A DNA stretch of 64,000 nt from Lachnospiraceae bacterium (GCA_023664345.1 JAMPFQ010000014.1:1879-65878), one strand, 5' to 3'; positions 9,550 to 17,198 are shown, counted from the stretch's first letter. The notes: generated by a model from the sequence alone, not told the origin. Numbers and translations: made by a program.

Positions 9550-9592
9550 TGAAAAAGGTGTAAAGCCCTTGTTGTTCAATGGACTTTACACC
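9550..9592 (-). terminator. Intrinsic terminator of the small minus-strand gene
   Basis: On the minus strand GGTGTAAAG and CTTTACACC form a perfect 9-bp stem followed by TTTTTC. It lies 32 bases beyond the stop of the 47-codon gene and gives it its own transcription end. Confidence 0.8.
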
Positions 9593-9623
9593 CTGGTTTA
9601 CAGCTGTTATGCAGTTGTAGGGA

Positions 9624-9767
9624 TCAGTTCCCGTCTTCTAACATATTTTGAAAAATATCTTTCAGTTCCTGCAATTCTTTGTTGTCCGGCGTTTCTTTTA
9701 AAGCCCGTTCGATCTGAGCCAAAGTCAGCCTTACAAATCCCTGAAACTGTTTGTTGGTCATGCCCAT
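9624..9767 (-). CDS. 47-residue small protein of unknown function
   Basis: A 47-codon gene on the minus strand starts MGMTNKQFQGFVR and ends MLEDGN. It has a good ribosome site (AGGTGATC before the ATG; an alternative ATG two codons in), a consensus promoter 45 bases upstream and a terminator downstream, so it is a complete transcription unit. The protein is charged and should form one or two amphipathic helices, with no signal peptide or membrane segment. It resembles short uncharacterised clostridial proteins beginning MTNKQF, but I do not know a function. It is divergent from the WYL regulator, which may control it. Confidence 0.8.
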   Translation of the reverse strand: MGMTNKQFQGFVRLTLAQIERALKETPDNKELQELKDIFQNMLEDGN

Positions 9768-9811
9768 ATGATCACCTGCTTTCTGTAAGTGTCAGTTGAT
9801 AGGATGTCTTT

Positions 9812-9840
9812 ATTATAGCGATCCAGAATGAAAGTGTAAA
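9812..9840 (-). promoter_or_regulatory. Strong promoter for the 47-residue small protein
   Basis: Read on the minus strand, TTTACA (9840-9835) and a perfect TATAAT (9817-9812) are 17 bases apart. The transcription start would fall near 9805, giving a leader of about 38 bases with the AGGTGA ribosome site. Confidence 0.85.
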
Positions 9841-9883
9841 GTATTTATTCCATTTTTGAAATGCGGCAGTAATCGGGAGAAAG

Positions 9884-9965
9884 TTTGGAAATAAATTTTC
9901 AAATATTGATCGGTATGCGTGCCAAAGCACGCAAGGGGGTATAAGTTTGGAAGTAAACTTCCAAA
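9884..9965. promoter_or_regulatory. Paired 20-bp palindromes, candidate operators of the WYL regulator
   Basis: Two related palindromes precede the regulator: TTTGGAAATAAATTTTCAAA (9884-9903) and the perfect TTTGGAAGTAAACTTCCAAA (9946-9965). Each is followed by TATTGA, and their centres are 62 bases apart, about six helical turns. A small GCGTGC/GCACGC hairpin lies between. They sit between the divergent small gene and the regulator, the usual place for an autoregulatory operator. Confidence 0.65.
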
Positions 9966-10009
9966 TATTGAAATTAGTGCCCGCCAGGGGCGAGCATGGA
10001 GGTGTATAT

Positions 10010-10822
10010 ATGAAAACAGACAGAATATTGGAGATTGTCATATACCTGATCAATCATGATAATGTCCCCGCCAGTTATCTGGCGGAGTGTTTTCATGTGT
10101 CGGTAAGGACGATCCAGAGGGATATCGTCAGCATTTCCGCCATCGGGATCCCCGTTTATGCGGAGGGAGGCAGATACGGGGGATACTCGATCCTGCCTGG
10201 TTATAAGCTGAAAAACGGTAATCTGAAAGGGGAAGAACAGCAGATGATCCTGAAGGCGTTGGAGAGCCTGGCAACTTCTTACACAAGCGATACCCTGGAT
10301 GCGCTGATTGAAAAATACAACGCGATCATAGAAAAAGAGGGCGGGCAGAAGATATTCTGGGATTTTGGCGTGACAAGGGAAAACAGGCATGTACAGGACA
10401 GGAACAGGTTGCTGGAACAGGCGATCACGGAGAGGAGATACGTCACATTTGATTACAGGAACGCGGAGGGAGAGAGTTCCACGCCGTCAGCAGAGCCCCT
10501 GACGATCCATTATAAGTGGTATGCCTGGTATCTGTTCGCTTATGTGCCTGAAAAGAAACAATATCGGACATTCAAGGTCGCCAGGATGCAGAATCTGCGG
10601 ATGGAAAGTACGGTTTCCGCCATGGAACACGGCGATGTGGAAAGGCGGATGAAAGATTCCGAGAGGGCATATTATCAGACCTGTATCCGCATCGAGTTAC
10701 AGTTTGACAAAGGGGATGCGGGGCTGATGGCGGAATATTTCCCGGATTGTCCGGCGGAACCGGTCACGGAAACAACCAGCCGGATATTCCTTGATGTGCC
10801 CGCCGGGGAAAGAGCATCCTGA
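10010..10822 (+). CDS. HTH/WYL-domain transcriptional regulator, C-terminally truncated
   Basis: This is a YafY/PafC-like regulator with an N-terminal winged helix (residues about 5-55, VSVRTIQRDI recognition helix) and a WYL domain (about 130-200, YKWYAWYLFAYV). ATG 10010 follows GGAGG. The protein stops at 270 residues, in the sequence LDVPAGERAS, where relatives continue for some 40 residues of the WCX C-terminal domain. Directly after, in another frame, comes the start-less remnant of an unrelated family. I infer a deletion that removed the 3' end of this gene and the 5' end of the next. DNA binding may persist while ligand sensing or oligomerisation may be altered. Confidence 0.8.
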   Translation: MKTDRILEIVIYLINHDNVPASYLAECFHVSVRTIQRDIVSISAIGIPVYAEGGRYGGYSILPGYKLKNGNLKGEEQQMILKALESLATSYTSDTLDALIEKYNAIIEKEGGQKIFWDFGVTRENRHVQDRNRLLEQAITERRYVTFDYRNAEGESSTPSAEPLTIHYKWYAWYLFAYVPEKKQYRTFKVARMQNLRMESTVSAMEHGDVERRMKDSERAYYQTCIRIELQFDKGDAGLMAEYFPDCPAEPVTETTSRIFLDVPAGERAS

Positions 10823-11265
10823 TCCCGGACGAATATGATTACTGGAAAGATGCGCTGGGCAGCTGGGAACTGGATTTTGTATTTGGACGCGGCACGGATA
10901 AAGAAAGGCATGTCAGGGGCGAATGGCATTTTGCGCGGATCCTGGACGGGCTGGGAATCCAGGATGTTTTCATCTGTCCGGCCAGGGAACTGCGGACGAA
11001 GCCTACGCAGGAGTACGGGACGACAATCAGGATGTTCAATCCCGCTAAAAATAAATGGGATATGGTATATACCTGCTATGAGAGCATGAGCCGCTTCGAG
11101 GGCACAAAGGAGGAGGGGCGCATTGTATTGACCAATATACACAGCAGGCGGAGCAGATGGGTGTTTACGGAAATCTCACCCGATCGATTCCACTGGCAGA
11201 ATGAGTCCACATTAAAGGATGGGTCGGTCAAGGTCTGGTGCGAGGCGTTTGCCGCAAGGATATGA
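10795..11265 (+). pseudogene. Start-less remnant of an uncharacterised conserved protein
   Basis: Reading frame 1 after a stop at 10792-10794 encodes a coherent protein, with WELDFVFGRGTDKERHVRGEW, IQDVFICPAREL, EYGTTIRMFNPAKNKWDMVY, GRIVLTNI and DRFHWQNES segments as in a family of about 150-residue uncharacterised Firmicute proteins. No ATG, GTG or TTG occurs in frame before 11032, which lies well inside the conserved region, so the usual start is missing. The open frame overlaps the end of the truncated WYL regulator by 28 bases. It could be a deletion junction or a single frameshift in a fused protein. I treat it as a pseudogene. Confidence 0.65.
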
Positions 11266-11315
11266 GCGGCGCGAACGACTGCTATATTTATGTTAAAATA
11301 ATTCCGAAAAAAAGT

Positions 11316-11344
11316 TTGCAAATTTTTTTTGAATATGCTAGACT
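11316..11344 (+). promoter_or_regulatory. Promoter in the 343-base gap before the GNAT gene
   Basis: TTGCAA (11316-11321) and TAGACT (11339-11344) are 17 bases apart with an A/T-rich spacer containing eight T residues. It would give a leader of about 255 bases for the GNAT gene at 11609. The rest of the gap (11266-11608) shows no gene or strong hairpin that I can support. Confidence 0.45.
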
Positions 11345-11608
11345 GATTAAAAGTATATTTTCTATAAAAGTTAATCTGTTTTATCTTTTTTCATAAGCTT
11401 CAGAAAATCCGTGCTTTGATTCCCAGGTATTACAATCATATAAGCAGGAGGACTGGAGCGGGCTTCCCGCATCCAGAGAGCGCTTATGTCAGGAGATGCT
11501 GTCTGAACTGTTACCAGGAGATATATGCAGATCCAAAGCTTGACATTGCCGTGACAAAGAGGTATTGTAGACAAAATGATAAGACAGAGAAAGAGCGGGA
11601 GGAAAAGT

Positions 11609-12406
11609 ATGCGTATTTTACATGAGGAAGACAGGGAAGAAATCCTGCGCTATGTGAAAAAGGAACCGGAAATGAACCTGTTCCTGATCGGCGATCTGGA
11701 GAATTTCGGGGTGGAAAATGAAACGGTCAGTTTCTATCTCCATGAAGAGAGGGATCGCTGGGATTTCCTGATATTAAGGTTTCATCAGTTTTTTATTTTA
11801 TACAGCCAGTACGAGGATTATAACACGGAGGAGGCCATCGCTTTCCTGAACGGGCAGAATCCTGACTGTATCAGCGGAAAGACCGTTCTGCTGGAGAGGA
11901 TCGCGACCGCGTTCCCCCAGTGGAAGCTGGAATCCACCTATATGAGCCGCTGCGATCAGGCGGAGGGCGGAAAGGAACAGCGGGACGGTCTGGTGATCCG
12001 CAGGCTGGAAAAAGAGGATGTGCCGGAAGCCATCGATCTGTTGTCGGATATTGCGGAGTTCGGTAAGACATATAAGAAGAATGAGCGGGAAGAACAGATC
12101 AGGCGGATGGAAGAGGAGATGGATAAGGGCAGCAAAGCGGCGGTGGCAGGTTTTTTAAACGGGCGCATGGTGTCCATCGCCTCCACCAGCGCGGAAAATT
12201 CAGAGAGTGCAATGGTCGTAGGCGTGGCCACCATGAAAGAACTTCGAGGCAAAGGATATGCTTCGGCGGTGGTCTCTGTGTTGTGCCGGGACTGCTTTGA
12301 GCGGGGAAAGAAGTATCTCTGCCTGTTCTATGACAATCCTGTGGCGGGACGGATCTATAACAGGATAGGGTTTCAGGAACTGGGGGAATATGGGATGCTG
12401 CGGTAA
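11609..12406 (+). CDS. GNAT family N-acetyltransferase
   Basis: This is a predicted acetyl-CoA-dependent acetyltransferase of 265 residues. The C-terminal half is a GNAT fold, with acetyl-CoA loop ELRGKGYASAV near 212-222 and the terminal strand NRIGFQELGEYGML. The N-terminal half (LRYVKKEPEMNLFLIGDLENFG) resembles the first domain of two-domain GNAT proteins. ATG 11609 follows GGGAGGAAAAGT; an upstream ATG at 11576 has no ribosome site. The substrate is unknown. It is a stand-alone gene in the block that separates ftsY from ffh. Confidence 0.85.
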   Translation: MRILHEEDREEILRYVKKEPEMNLFLIGDLENFGVENETVSFYLHEERDRWDFLILRFHQFFILYSQYEDYNTEEAIAFLNGQNPDCISGKTVLLERIATAFPQWKLESTYMSRCDQAEGGKEQRDGLVIRRLEKEDVPEAIDLLSDIAEFGKTYKKNEREEQIRRMEEEMDKGSKAAVAGFLNGRMVSIASTSAENSESAMVVGVATMKELRGKGYASAVVSVLCRDCFERGKKYLCLFYDNPVAGRIYNRIGFQELGEYGMLR

Positions 12407-12431
12407 ACGGGCGTGTGTTAGAGGTTTAGAT

Positions 12432-12562
12432 AATATGGAGCGGCCTCGCGTTTCCACCAACGTGGATGATCCATATTGATGAAAATTTTTATTCCTGCGG
12501 GCAATGAGCCACAAGTCCAGGGAATCATGATTCCCTTGGACCTTGGCGAATGCCGCGGGAAT
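12432..12562. repeat. Hairpin plus 72-bp palindrome between GNAT gene and ylxM
   Basis: AATATGGA (12432-12439) pairs with TCCATATT (12470-12477), enclosing TCCAC/GTGGA. Then 12491-12562 is an imperfect palindrome of about 35-bp arms centred on GGAATCATGATTCC. Its left arm contains GCGGGCAATGAGCCA and its right arm ends GCCGCGGGAAT. Half of it recurs at 9402-9441. Together with the promoter these fill most of the 377-base gap; no gene was seen in it. Confidence 0.8.
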
Positions 12563-12706
12563 GTTGACTATAACGAATTGTTTGGAATTGGGAAACAGAA
12601 AATTAATTTTTGTTTTTTCGAATTGTGATTTGACAGAAGATAAAAAGGGAGAGCAGGAAGCGGATATACAATGACAACACAAGACGGAACAACACGAACA
12701 AGAGTT

Positions 12707-12751
12707 TGTCAAGAAAAAATACTTGACACTCCTTTTTTTATGTAGTAAAAT
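12707..12751 (+). promoter_or_regulatory. ylxM-ffh promoter with overlapping inverted repeat
   Basis: TTGACA (12723-12728) and TAAAAT (12746-12751) are 17 bases apart, ending 32 bases before the ylxM ATG. TGTCAAG (12707-12713) and CTTGACA (12722-12728) form an inverted repeat whose right arm contains the -35 box, a place where a repressor could act. Confidence 0.8.
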
Positions 12752-12783
12752 ACACAGAGTTGCAAAGTCTGGCGGGAGCGCAA

Positions 12784-13134
12784 ATGGATAAGATTTACAA
12801 ACAGACAATGTTATTTGATTTTTACGGTGAACTGCTGACGGAGCACCAGCGCCGGATCTATGAGGACGTGGTGTACAACGATATGTCCCTGGGCGAGATC
12901 GCCGAAGAGCAGGGCATCAGCAGACAGGGCGTGCACGATCTGGTCAGAAGGTGCGACAGGATCCTGCAGGGCTATGAGGATAAGCTTCATCTGGTAGAGC
13001 GTTTTGTCAGGGCAAGGGAGACAGTCAGCCAGATCGAGCAGCTGACGGCGGACAGTCTGGAGGACGGCGTACAGATCAGGGAAAATCTTGTCCGCATCAG
13101 GACATTATCCCGGGAACTTCTGACAGAACTGTAA
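12784..13134 (+). CDS. ylxM: YlxM family DNA-binding protein, SRP-associated
   Basis: YlxM is a small helix-turn-helix protein that is almost always encoded just upstream of ffh and is thought to act with the signal recognition particle. The 116-residue protein begins MDKIYKQTMLFDFYG and has a sigma-like HTH (SLGEIAEEQGISRQGVHDLV, about residues 39-58) with a helical C-terminus. ATG 12784 follows GGGAG; TTG 12760 is rejected. It has its own consensus promoter, and ffh begins 31 bases downstream. Confidence 0.93.
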   Translation: MDKIYKQTMLFDFYGELLTEHQRRIYEDVVYNDMSLGEIAEEQGISRQGVHDLVRRCDRILQGYEDKLHLVERFVRARETVSQIEQLTADSLEDGVQIRENLVRIRTLSRELLTEL

Positions 13135-13165
13135 AAACAGCGTTTAAAATCACAAGGAGTCTTAA

Positions 13166-14533
13166 GTGGCATTTGAGAGTTTAACAGACAAATTACAGAA
13201 TATATTTAAGAATCTGCGCAGCAAGGGCAGGCTCACCGAGGCGGATGTCAGGATCGCTTTGAAAGAAGTGAGGATGGCCCTGTTGGAGGCGGATGTCAAT
13301 TTCAGGGTGGTAAAGCAGTTCATCAAGGCGGTGGAGGAGCGAGCCATAGGCCAGGATGTGATGAACGGCCTGAACCCCGGCCAGATGGTCATCAAGATCG
13401 TCAATGAAGAGATGATAGCCCTCATGGGCAGCGAGACCACAGAGATCGCTTTCCAGCCCGGCAAAGCCATCACCGTTATCATGATGGCAGGCCTTCAGGG
13501 CGCAGGTAAGACCACGGCCACCGCGAAGATCGCGGGAAAACTGAAACAGAAAGGAAAGAAGTCCCTTCTTGTGGCCTGCGATATCTACAGGCCCGCGGCA
13601 ATCGAGCAGTTACAGATCAACGGCAAAAAGCAGGAGGTTGATGTGTTCGACCTGGGGACGGATCATAAGCCTGTGGAGATTGCCAGGGAGGCCATCGCTT
13701 TCGCGGAGAAAAACGGGCATAATGTAGTCATCCTGGATACCGCAGGGCGGCTCCATATCGACCAGGATATGATGGCGGAACTGCAGGAGATCAAGGAAAA
13801 TGTCTCTGTGCACCAGACTCTGCTGGTGGTGGATGCCATGACCGGTCAGGATGCGGTCAATGTGGCAAAGGAGTTTGATGAAAAAGTAGGGGTTGACGGC
13901 GTGATCCTTACTAAGATGGACGGCGATACCCGGGGCGGTGCGGCGCTTTCCATCAAGGCAGTGACGGGCAGGCCTATTTTATATGTGGGTATGGGGGAAA
14001 AGCTTTCCGATATGGAGCAGTTCTATCCCGACCGCATGGCGAACCGTATCCTGGGCATGGGGGATGTGCTTTCCCTGATCGAAAAGGCGCAGGAGAGCAT
14101 TGACATAGATGAAGATAAGGGCCGCGAGATGGCGGGCCGCATGAAGAAAGGCAAGTTTGATTTTGAGGACTATCTGGAGAGCATGAAGCAGATGCGCAAT
14201 ATGGGGGGCTTAAGCAGTATCCTGAGCATGCTGCCCGGCATGGGCATCAAGGGCGCCGATCTGGAATCCATGATAGACGAAAAGCAGCTGAAGCAGATGG
14301 AGGCTATCGTTCTCTCCATGACCAAAGAGGAGCGGCGCAGCCCCAAGCTGTTGAATCCCCAGAGAAAACACCGGATCGCCAGAGGCGCAGGGGTGGATAT
14401 CGCGGTGGTGAACCGCTTTATCAAGCAGTTTGAGCAGAGCCAGAAGATGATGAAGCAGTTTGGCGGCGGAGGAAAGAGGGGCAGGGGCCTGATGGGCGGA
14501 TTCCCCGGCATGGGCGGCAGATTTCCTTTTTGA
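13166..14533 (+). CDS. ffh: Signal recognition particle protein Ffh
   Basis: Ffh is the SRP GTPase that binds signal sequences and 4.5S/scRNA and targets ribosomes to FtsY. It has 455 residues with N domain, GLQGAGKTT (G1, about 110-118), DTAGRL, TKMDGD, and a methionine-rich M domain from about 300 ending in a glycine-rich tail (FGGGGKRGRGLMGG). It starts at GTG 13166, preceded by AAGGAG six bases upstream. It is followed by rpsP after 114 bases. The SRP RNA gene was not seen in the window. Confidence 0.97.
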   Translation: MAFESLTDKLQNIFKNLRSKGRLTEADVRIALKEVRMALLEADVNFRVVKQFIKAVEERAIGQDVMNGLNPGQMVIKIVNEEMIALMGSETTEIAFQPGKAITVIMMAGLQGAGKTTATAKIAGKLKQKGKKSLLVACDIYRPAAIEQLQINGKKQEVDVFDLGTDHKPVEIAREAIAFAEKNGHNVVILDTAGRLHIDQDMMAELQEIKENVSVHQTLLVVDAMTGQDAVNVAKEFDEKVGVDGVILTKMDGDTRGGAALSIKAVTGRPILYVGMGEKLSDMEQFYPDRMANRILGMGDVLSLIEKAQESIDIDEDKGREMAGRMKKGKFDFEDYLESMKQMRNMGGLSSILSMLPGMGIKGADLESMIDEKQLKQMEAIVLSMTKEERRSPKLLNPQRKHRIARGAGVDIAVVNRFIKQFEQSQKMMKQFGGGGKRGRGLMGGFPGMGGRFPF

Positions 14534-14647
14534 CAGCCCGTTATACACGTTGGAAGGGGATACGGCCTGTATAAAGGCAGGCAGCATCTTTTTCATAAAT
14601 AAAACAAAGAACATAAGGCCGCAGGAGCGGCAGAAAGAGGTAAGAAA

Positions 14648-14890
14648 ATGGTAAAGATCAGATTAAGAAGAATGGGACAGAAGAAGGCTCCTTTTTATAG
14701 AATCATCGTAGCTGATTCCCGTTCCCCCAGAGACGGCAGGTTTATCGAGGAGATCGGAACCTATGATCCCAGCACGGATCCCAGCACGTTCAAGATCAAC
14801 GAGGAACTGGCAAAGAAGTGGCTGGCAAACGGCGCACAGCCCACAGAGCAGGTGGGCAAGCTTTTCAAGATAGCTGGTATCGAGAAATAA
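14648..14890 (+). CDS. rpsP: 30S ribosomal protein S16
   Basis: S16 is an early-assembly protein of the small ribosomal subunit. The 80-residue protein begins [19 protein letters not shown] and contains [17 protein letters not shown], both diagnostic. AGAGGT precedes the ATG. It opens the conserved rpsP-khpA-rimM-trmD-rplS group. Confidence 0.98.
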   Translation: MVKIRLRRMGQKKAPFYRIIVADSRSPRDGRFIEEIGTYDPSTDPSTFKINEELAKKWLANGAQPTEQVGKLFKIAGIEK

Positions 14891-14914
14891 GACTGGAGTT
14901 GCAGGAGGTGGCTT

Positions 14915-15142
14915 ATGAAGGAATTAGTGGAAGTAGTTGCAAAAGCACTTGTTGATAATCCGGATGAAGTTGTTGTAACTGAGAAAAATGAGGGTAGGAA
15001 TACAGTCATCGAACTTCATGTAGCTGCATCTGACATGGGTAAGGTTATCGGCAAACAGGGAAGGACTGCAAAGGCGATCCGTTCTGTCGTAAAAGCGGCA
15101 TCCTCGAAAGAGAACAGGAGAGTGGATGTTGAGATCGTTTGA
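14915..15142 (+). CDS. khpA: KH-domain RNA-binding protein KhpA
   Basis: KhpA is a small single KH-domain RNA-binding protein (B. subtilis YlqC) that, with KhpB, is linked to cell-size and division control in Gram-positive bacteria. The 75-residue protein carries the GxxG loop VIGKQGRTAKAIR. AGGAGGTG precedes its ATG. It is placed between rpsP and rimM as in most Firmicutes. Confidence 0.95.
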   Translation: MKELVEVVAKALVDNPDEVVVTEKNEGRNTVIELHVAASDMGKVIGKQGRTAKAIRSVVKAASSKENRRVDVEIV

Positions 15143-15183
15143 TCTGAGGATGCTTTCGATCGAAAAGGAATGAAAGGCTATGG

Positions 15184-15222
15184 GAGGAGTTGTTGCATAA
15201 ATGGCAGGAACTCCTCTTTGTT
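15184..15222 (+). terminator. Terminator-like hairpin between khpA and rimM
   Basis: GAGGAGTT (15184-15191) pairs with AACTCCTC (15209-15216), followed by TTTGTTT. It could terminate part of the rpsP-khpA transcription or act as an attenuator; rimM starts 45 bases later. Confidence 0.5.
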
Positions 15223-15260
15223 TCGGGAAAGAGATCCGTTGGACGAAAGGCAGGGCATAT

Positions 15261-15767
15261 ATGGAAGATTTTTTTCAGGTGGGGATCATAACCTCTCCCC
15301 ATGGGGTGCGTGGTGAGGTAAAAGTTTTTCCCACCACTGACGATGTGAAGCGTTTTAAGCGGTTGAAAGAAGTGATCCTTGATACGGGAAAGGAACGCCT
15401 GGAACTGGAGATCGAGGGCGTCAAGTTTGTGAAGCAGTTTGCCGTCCTGAAATTTAAGGGTTACGATAATGCCAATGAGGTGGAGCGGTTCCGCCAGAAA
15501 CCGTTGTTCGTGCCCAGGGAGAATGCGGTGCGTCTGGGCAGGGATGAATATTTCATTGCGGACCTTATGGGGCTTAAGGTGCTGGATGAGGAGGAACAGG
15601 AGATTGGTGTCCTGCGGGAAGTCATAGAGACCGGCGCAAATGATGTCTACGCGATCAATCTGCATGATGGCAGGGAACTGCTGCTGCCGGCGATCAGACA
15701 GTGTGTCCTTGCGGTGGATGTGGAGGCAGGATACATTCAGATCCATATCCTGGACGGATTGCTTTAA
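15261..15767 (+). CDS. rimM: Ribosome maturation factor RimM
   Basis: RimM helps mature the 3' domain of 16S rRNA around S19. The 168-residue protein has the N-terminal VGIITSPHGVRGEVKVFP segment and the C-terminal PRC-barrel (YFIADLMGLKVLDEEE, then LLLPAIRQCVLAVDVE). I placed the start at ATG 15261, the beginning of family similarity; the frame continues upstream to 15201 through the hairpin and is not used. trmD begins 13 bases after the stop, so the two are probably translated from one message. Confidence 0.94.
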   Translation: MEDFFQVGIITSPHGVRGEVKVFPTTDDVKRFKRLKEVILDTGKERLELEIEGVKFVKQFAVLKFKGYDNANEVERFRQKPLFVPRENAVRLGRDEYFIADLMGLKVLDEEEQEIGVLREVIETGANDVYAINLHDGRELLLPAIRQCVLAVDVEAGYIQIHILDGLL

Positions 15768-15780
15768 AGAGAGGGCTGCG

Positions 15781-17166
15781 ATGAAGATTCATGTATTGAC
15801 ATTGTTCCCCGATATGATCAGGGAGTGCTTTAAGTCCAGTATCATCGGAAAGGCTGTACAAAGGGAGATATTGTCTCTCCATGTGACGGATATCAGGGAT
15901 CATACTCTGGACAGACATAAAAAAGTGGACGATTATCCCTATGGGGGCGGCGCGGGCATGCTGATGCAGGCGCAGCCTGTTTTTGATGCCTGGATGGATG
16001 TGGCCGGGGGCAGAAACGTAAGGACGATCTATGTGACGCCCCAGGGGACGCCTTTTTCCCAGAGGATGGCGGAAGAACTGGCCAAAGAGGAGGAACTGGT
16101 CTTTCTGTGCGGACATTATGAGGGAATCGATCAGCGTGTGCTGGAAGAAACGGTGACGGACTATGTTTCCATCGGCGATTATGTGCTGACGGGCGGGGAA
16201 CTGCCTGCCATGGTGATGATCGATGCAGTGGCGCGTCTGATCCCCGGCGTGCTGGGGAACGGGTCTTCCGCGGAAGAGGAGAGTTTCTCCAACGATCTGC
16301 TGGAATATCCACAGTATTCCCGGCCGGAGGTCTGGCATGACAGAAGAGTCCCGGACATCCTGCTTTCCGGCGATCACAGGAAGATCTCACAGTGGCGTCT
16401 GGAGCAGTCCCGGCAGCGGACAGCCCGGGTGCGTCCGGATCTCTATGCGAAATATGAGAGAAAGCAGCAGCTGATCGGCCAGCTGATGAAAGACAAGCGG
16501 AATCATATCCATATGATCGAAAGCCTAAGGAGAGGCAGAGCGGAGATCCTCTGGTGGGAGGGAAATGACATCCTGCTCTATGACCGCAGATGCGCAACCT
16601 GTCTGATAACGGCTTCTTCCGAGGCGTCCGGGGAGAAAATGCTGGGACAGATACCGGAGGAAACTGTCTCCATCGTGACTTCCCGGGCGTTCTTAAATGA
16701 AATGCTGTGCGGGGGCGGCGCTTTCGGGAAATATGAGATCCACAGCGAGTGCCTCCAGCTTCTCTACACGCAGAAAGTACCGCTTCCCGTGAAGCATAAG
16801 GATATCAGGCGGCTTGCGATGGAGCATTTGGATTATGTCAGCGCCCATTACAGCTATGATGACAGAACCTATGTGGAAGCGCGGATCAGGGAGGGCGCCA
16901 TGTACGGCGCTTTTGCGGATGGCAGGCAGGTGGGATTTGTGGGTACGCACAGTGAGGGCAGCCTGGGAATGCTGTACGTGGAGGAGGCATACCGCAGGCA
17001 GGGAATCGCCGTTTCGCTGGAATCCTATCTCATCAACCGTGCACTGGAAAAGGGATGGATACCTTACGGCCATGTGATCGTGGGGAATGTGAACTCTTTC
17101 GCGCTGCAGGAAAAGCTTGGCCTGTACCGCTCGGATAAGACGGTCTGGTGGCTGGAGCGAAAATAG
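15781..17166 (+). CDS. trmD: tRNA (guanine-37-N1)-methyltransferase TrmD with C-terminal GNAT-like domain
   Basis: TrmD methylates G37 of tRNAs with SAM bound in a trefoil knot, preventing frameshifting. Residues 1 to about 235 are a complete TrmD: YGGGAG at 54-59, GHYEGID at 111-117 and DYVLTGGELPAM near 133-144. Typical TrmD ends near 240-250 residues, but this frame runs on to 461. The extra half ends in a GNAT-like module with an acetyl-CoA loop EEAYRRQGIAVS (about 401-412) and NVNSFALQEKLGLY near the terminus. The frame is continuous, and no ribosome site precedes the internal ATGs, so I read a fusion. GAGAGGG precedes ATG 15781. A hidden start inside, yielding two proteins, is the alternative. 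Confidence 0.9.
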   Translation: MKIHVLTLFPDMIRECFKSSIIGKAVQREILSLHVTDIRDHTLDRHKKVDDYPYGGGAGMLMQAQPVFDAWMDVAGGRNVRTIYVTPQGTPFSQRMAEELAKEEELVFLCGHYEGIDQRVLEETVTDYVSIGDYVLTGGELPAMVMIDAVARLIPGVLGNGSSAEEESFSNDLLEYPQYSRPEVWHDRRVPDILLSGDHRKISQWRLEQSRQRTARVRPDLYAKYERKQQLIGQLMKDKRNHIHMIESLRRGRAEILWWEGNDILLYDRRCATCLITASSEASGEKMLGQIPEETVSIVTSRAFLNEMLCGGGAFGKYEIHSECLQLLYTQKVPLPVKHKDIRRLAMEHLDYVSAHYSYDDRTYVEARIREGAMYGAFADGRQVGFVGTHSEGSLGMLYVEEAYRRQGIAVSLESYLINRALEKGWIPYGHVIVGNVNSFALQEKLGLYRSDKTVWWLERK

Positions 17167-17169
17167 TGC

Positions 17170-17198
17170 TTGCATTTAAGGCGCAAATGTGATAAAAT
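17170..17198 (+). promoter_or_regulatory. Promoter upstream of rplS
   Basis: TTGCAT (17170-17175) and TAAAAT (17193-17198) are 17 bases apart, immediately after the trmD stop. It leaves a leader of about 70 bases for rplS. Some Firmicutes have an L19 leader RNA here; I could not confirm its fold. Confidence 0.6.

Noticed and set aside
11416..11625. Possible 69-codon gene before the GNAT gene
   Set aside because: It has no convincing ribosome site, overlaps the GNAT start in another frame, and has no recognisable features.
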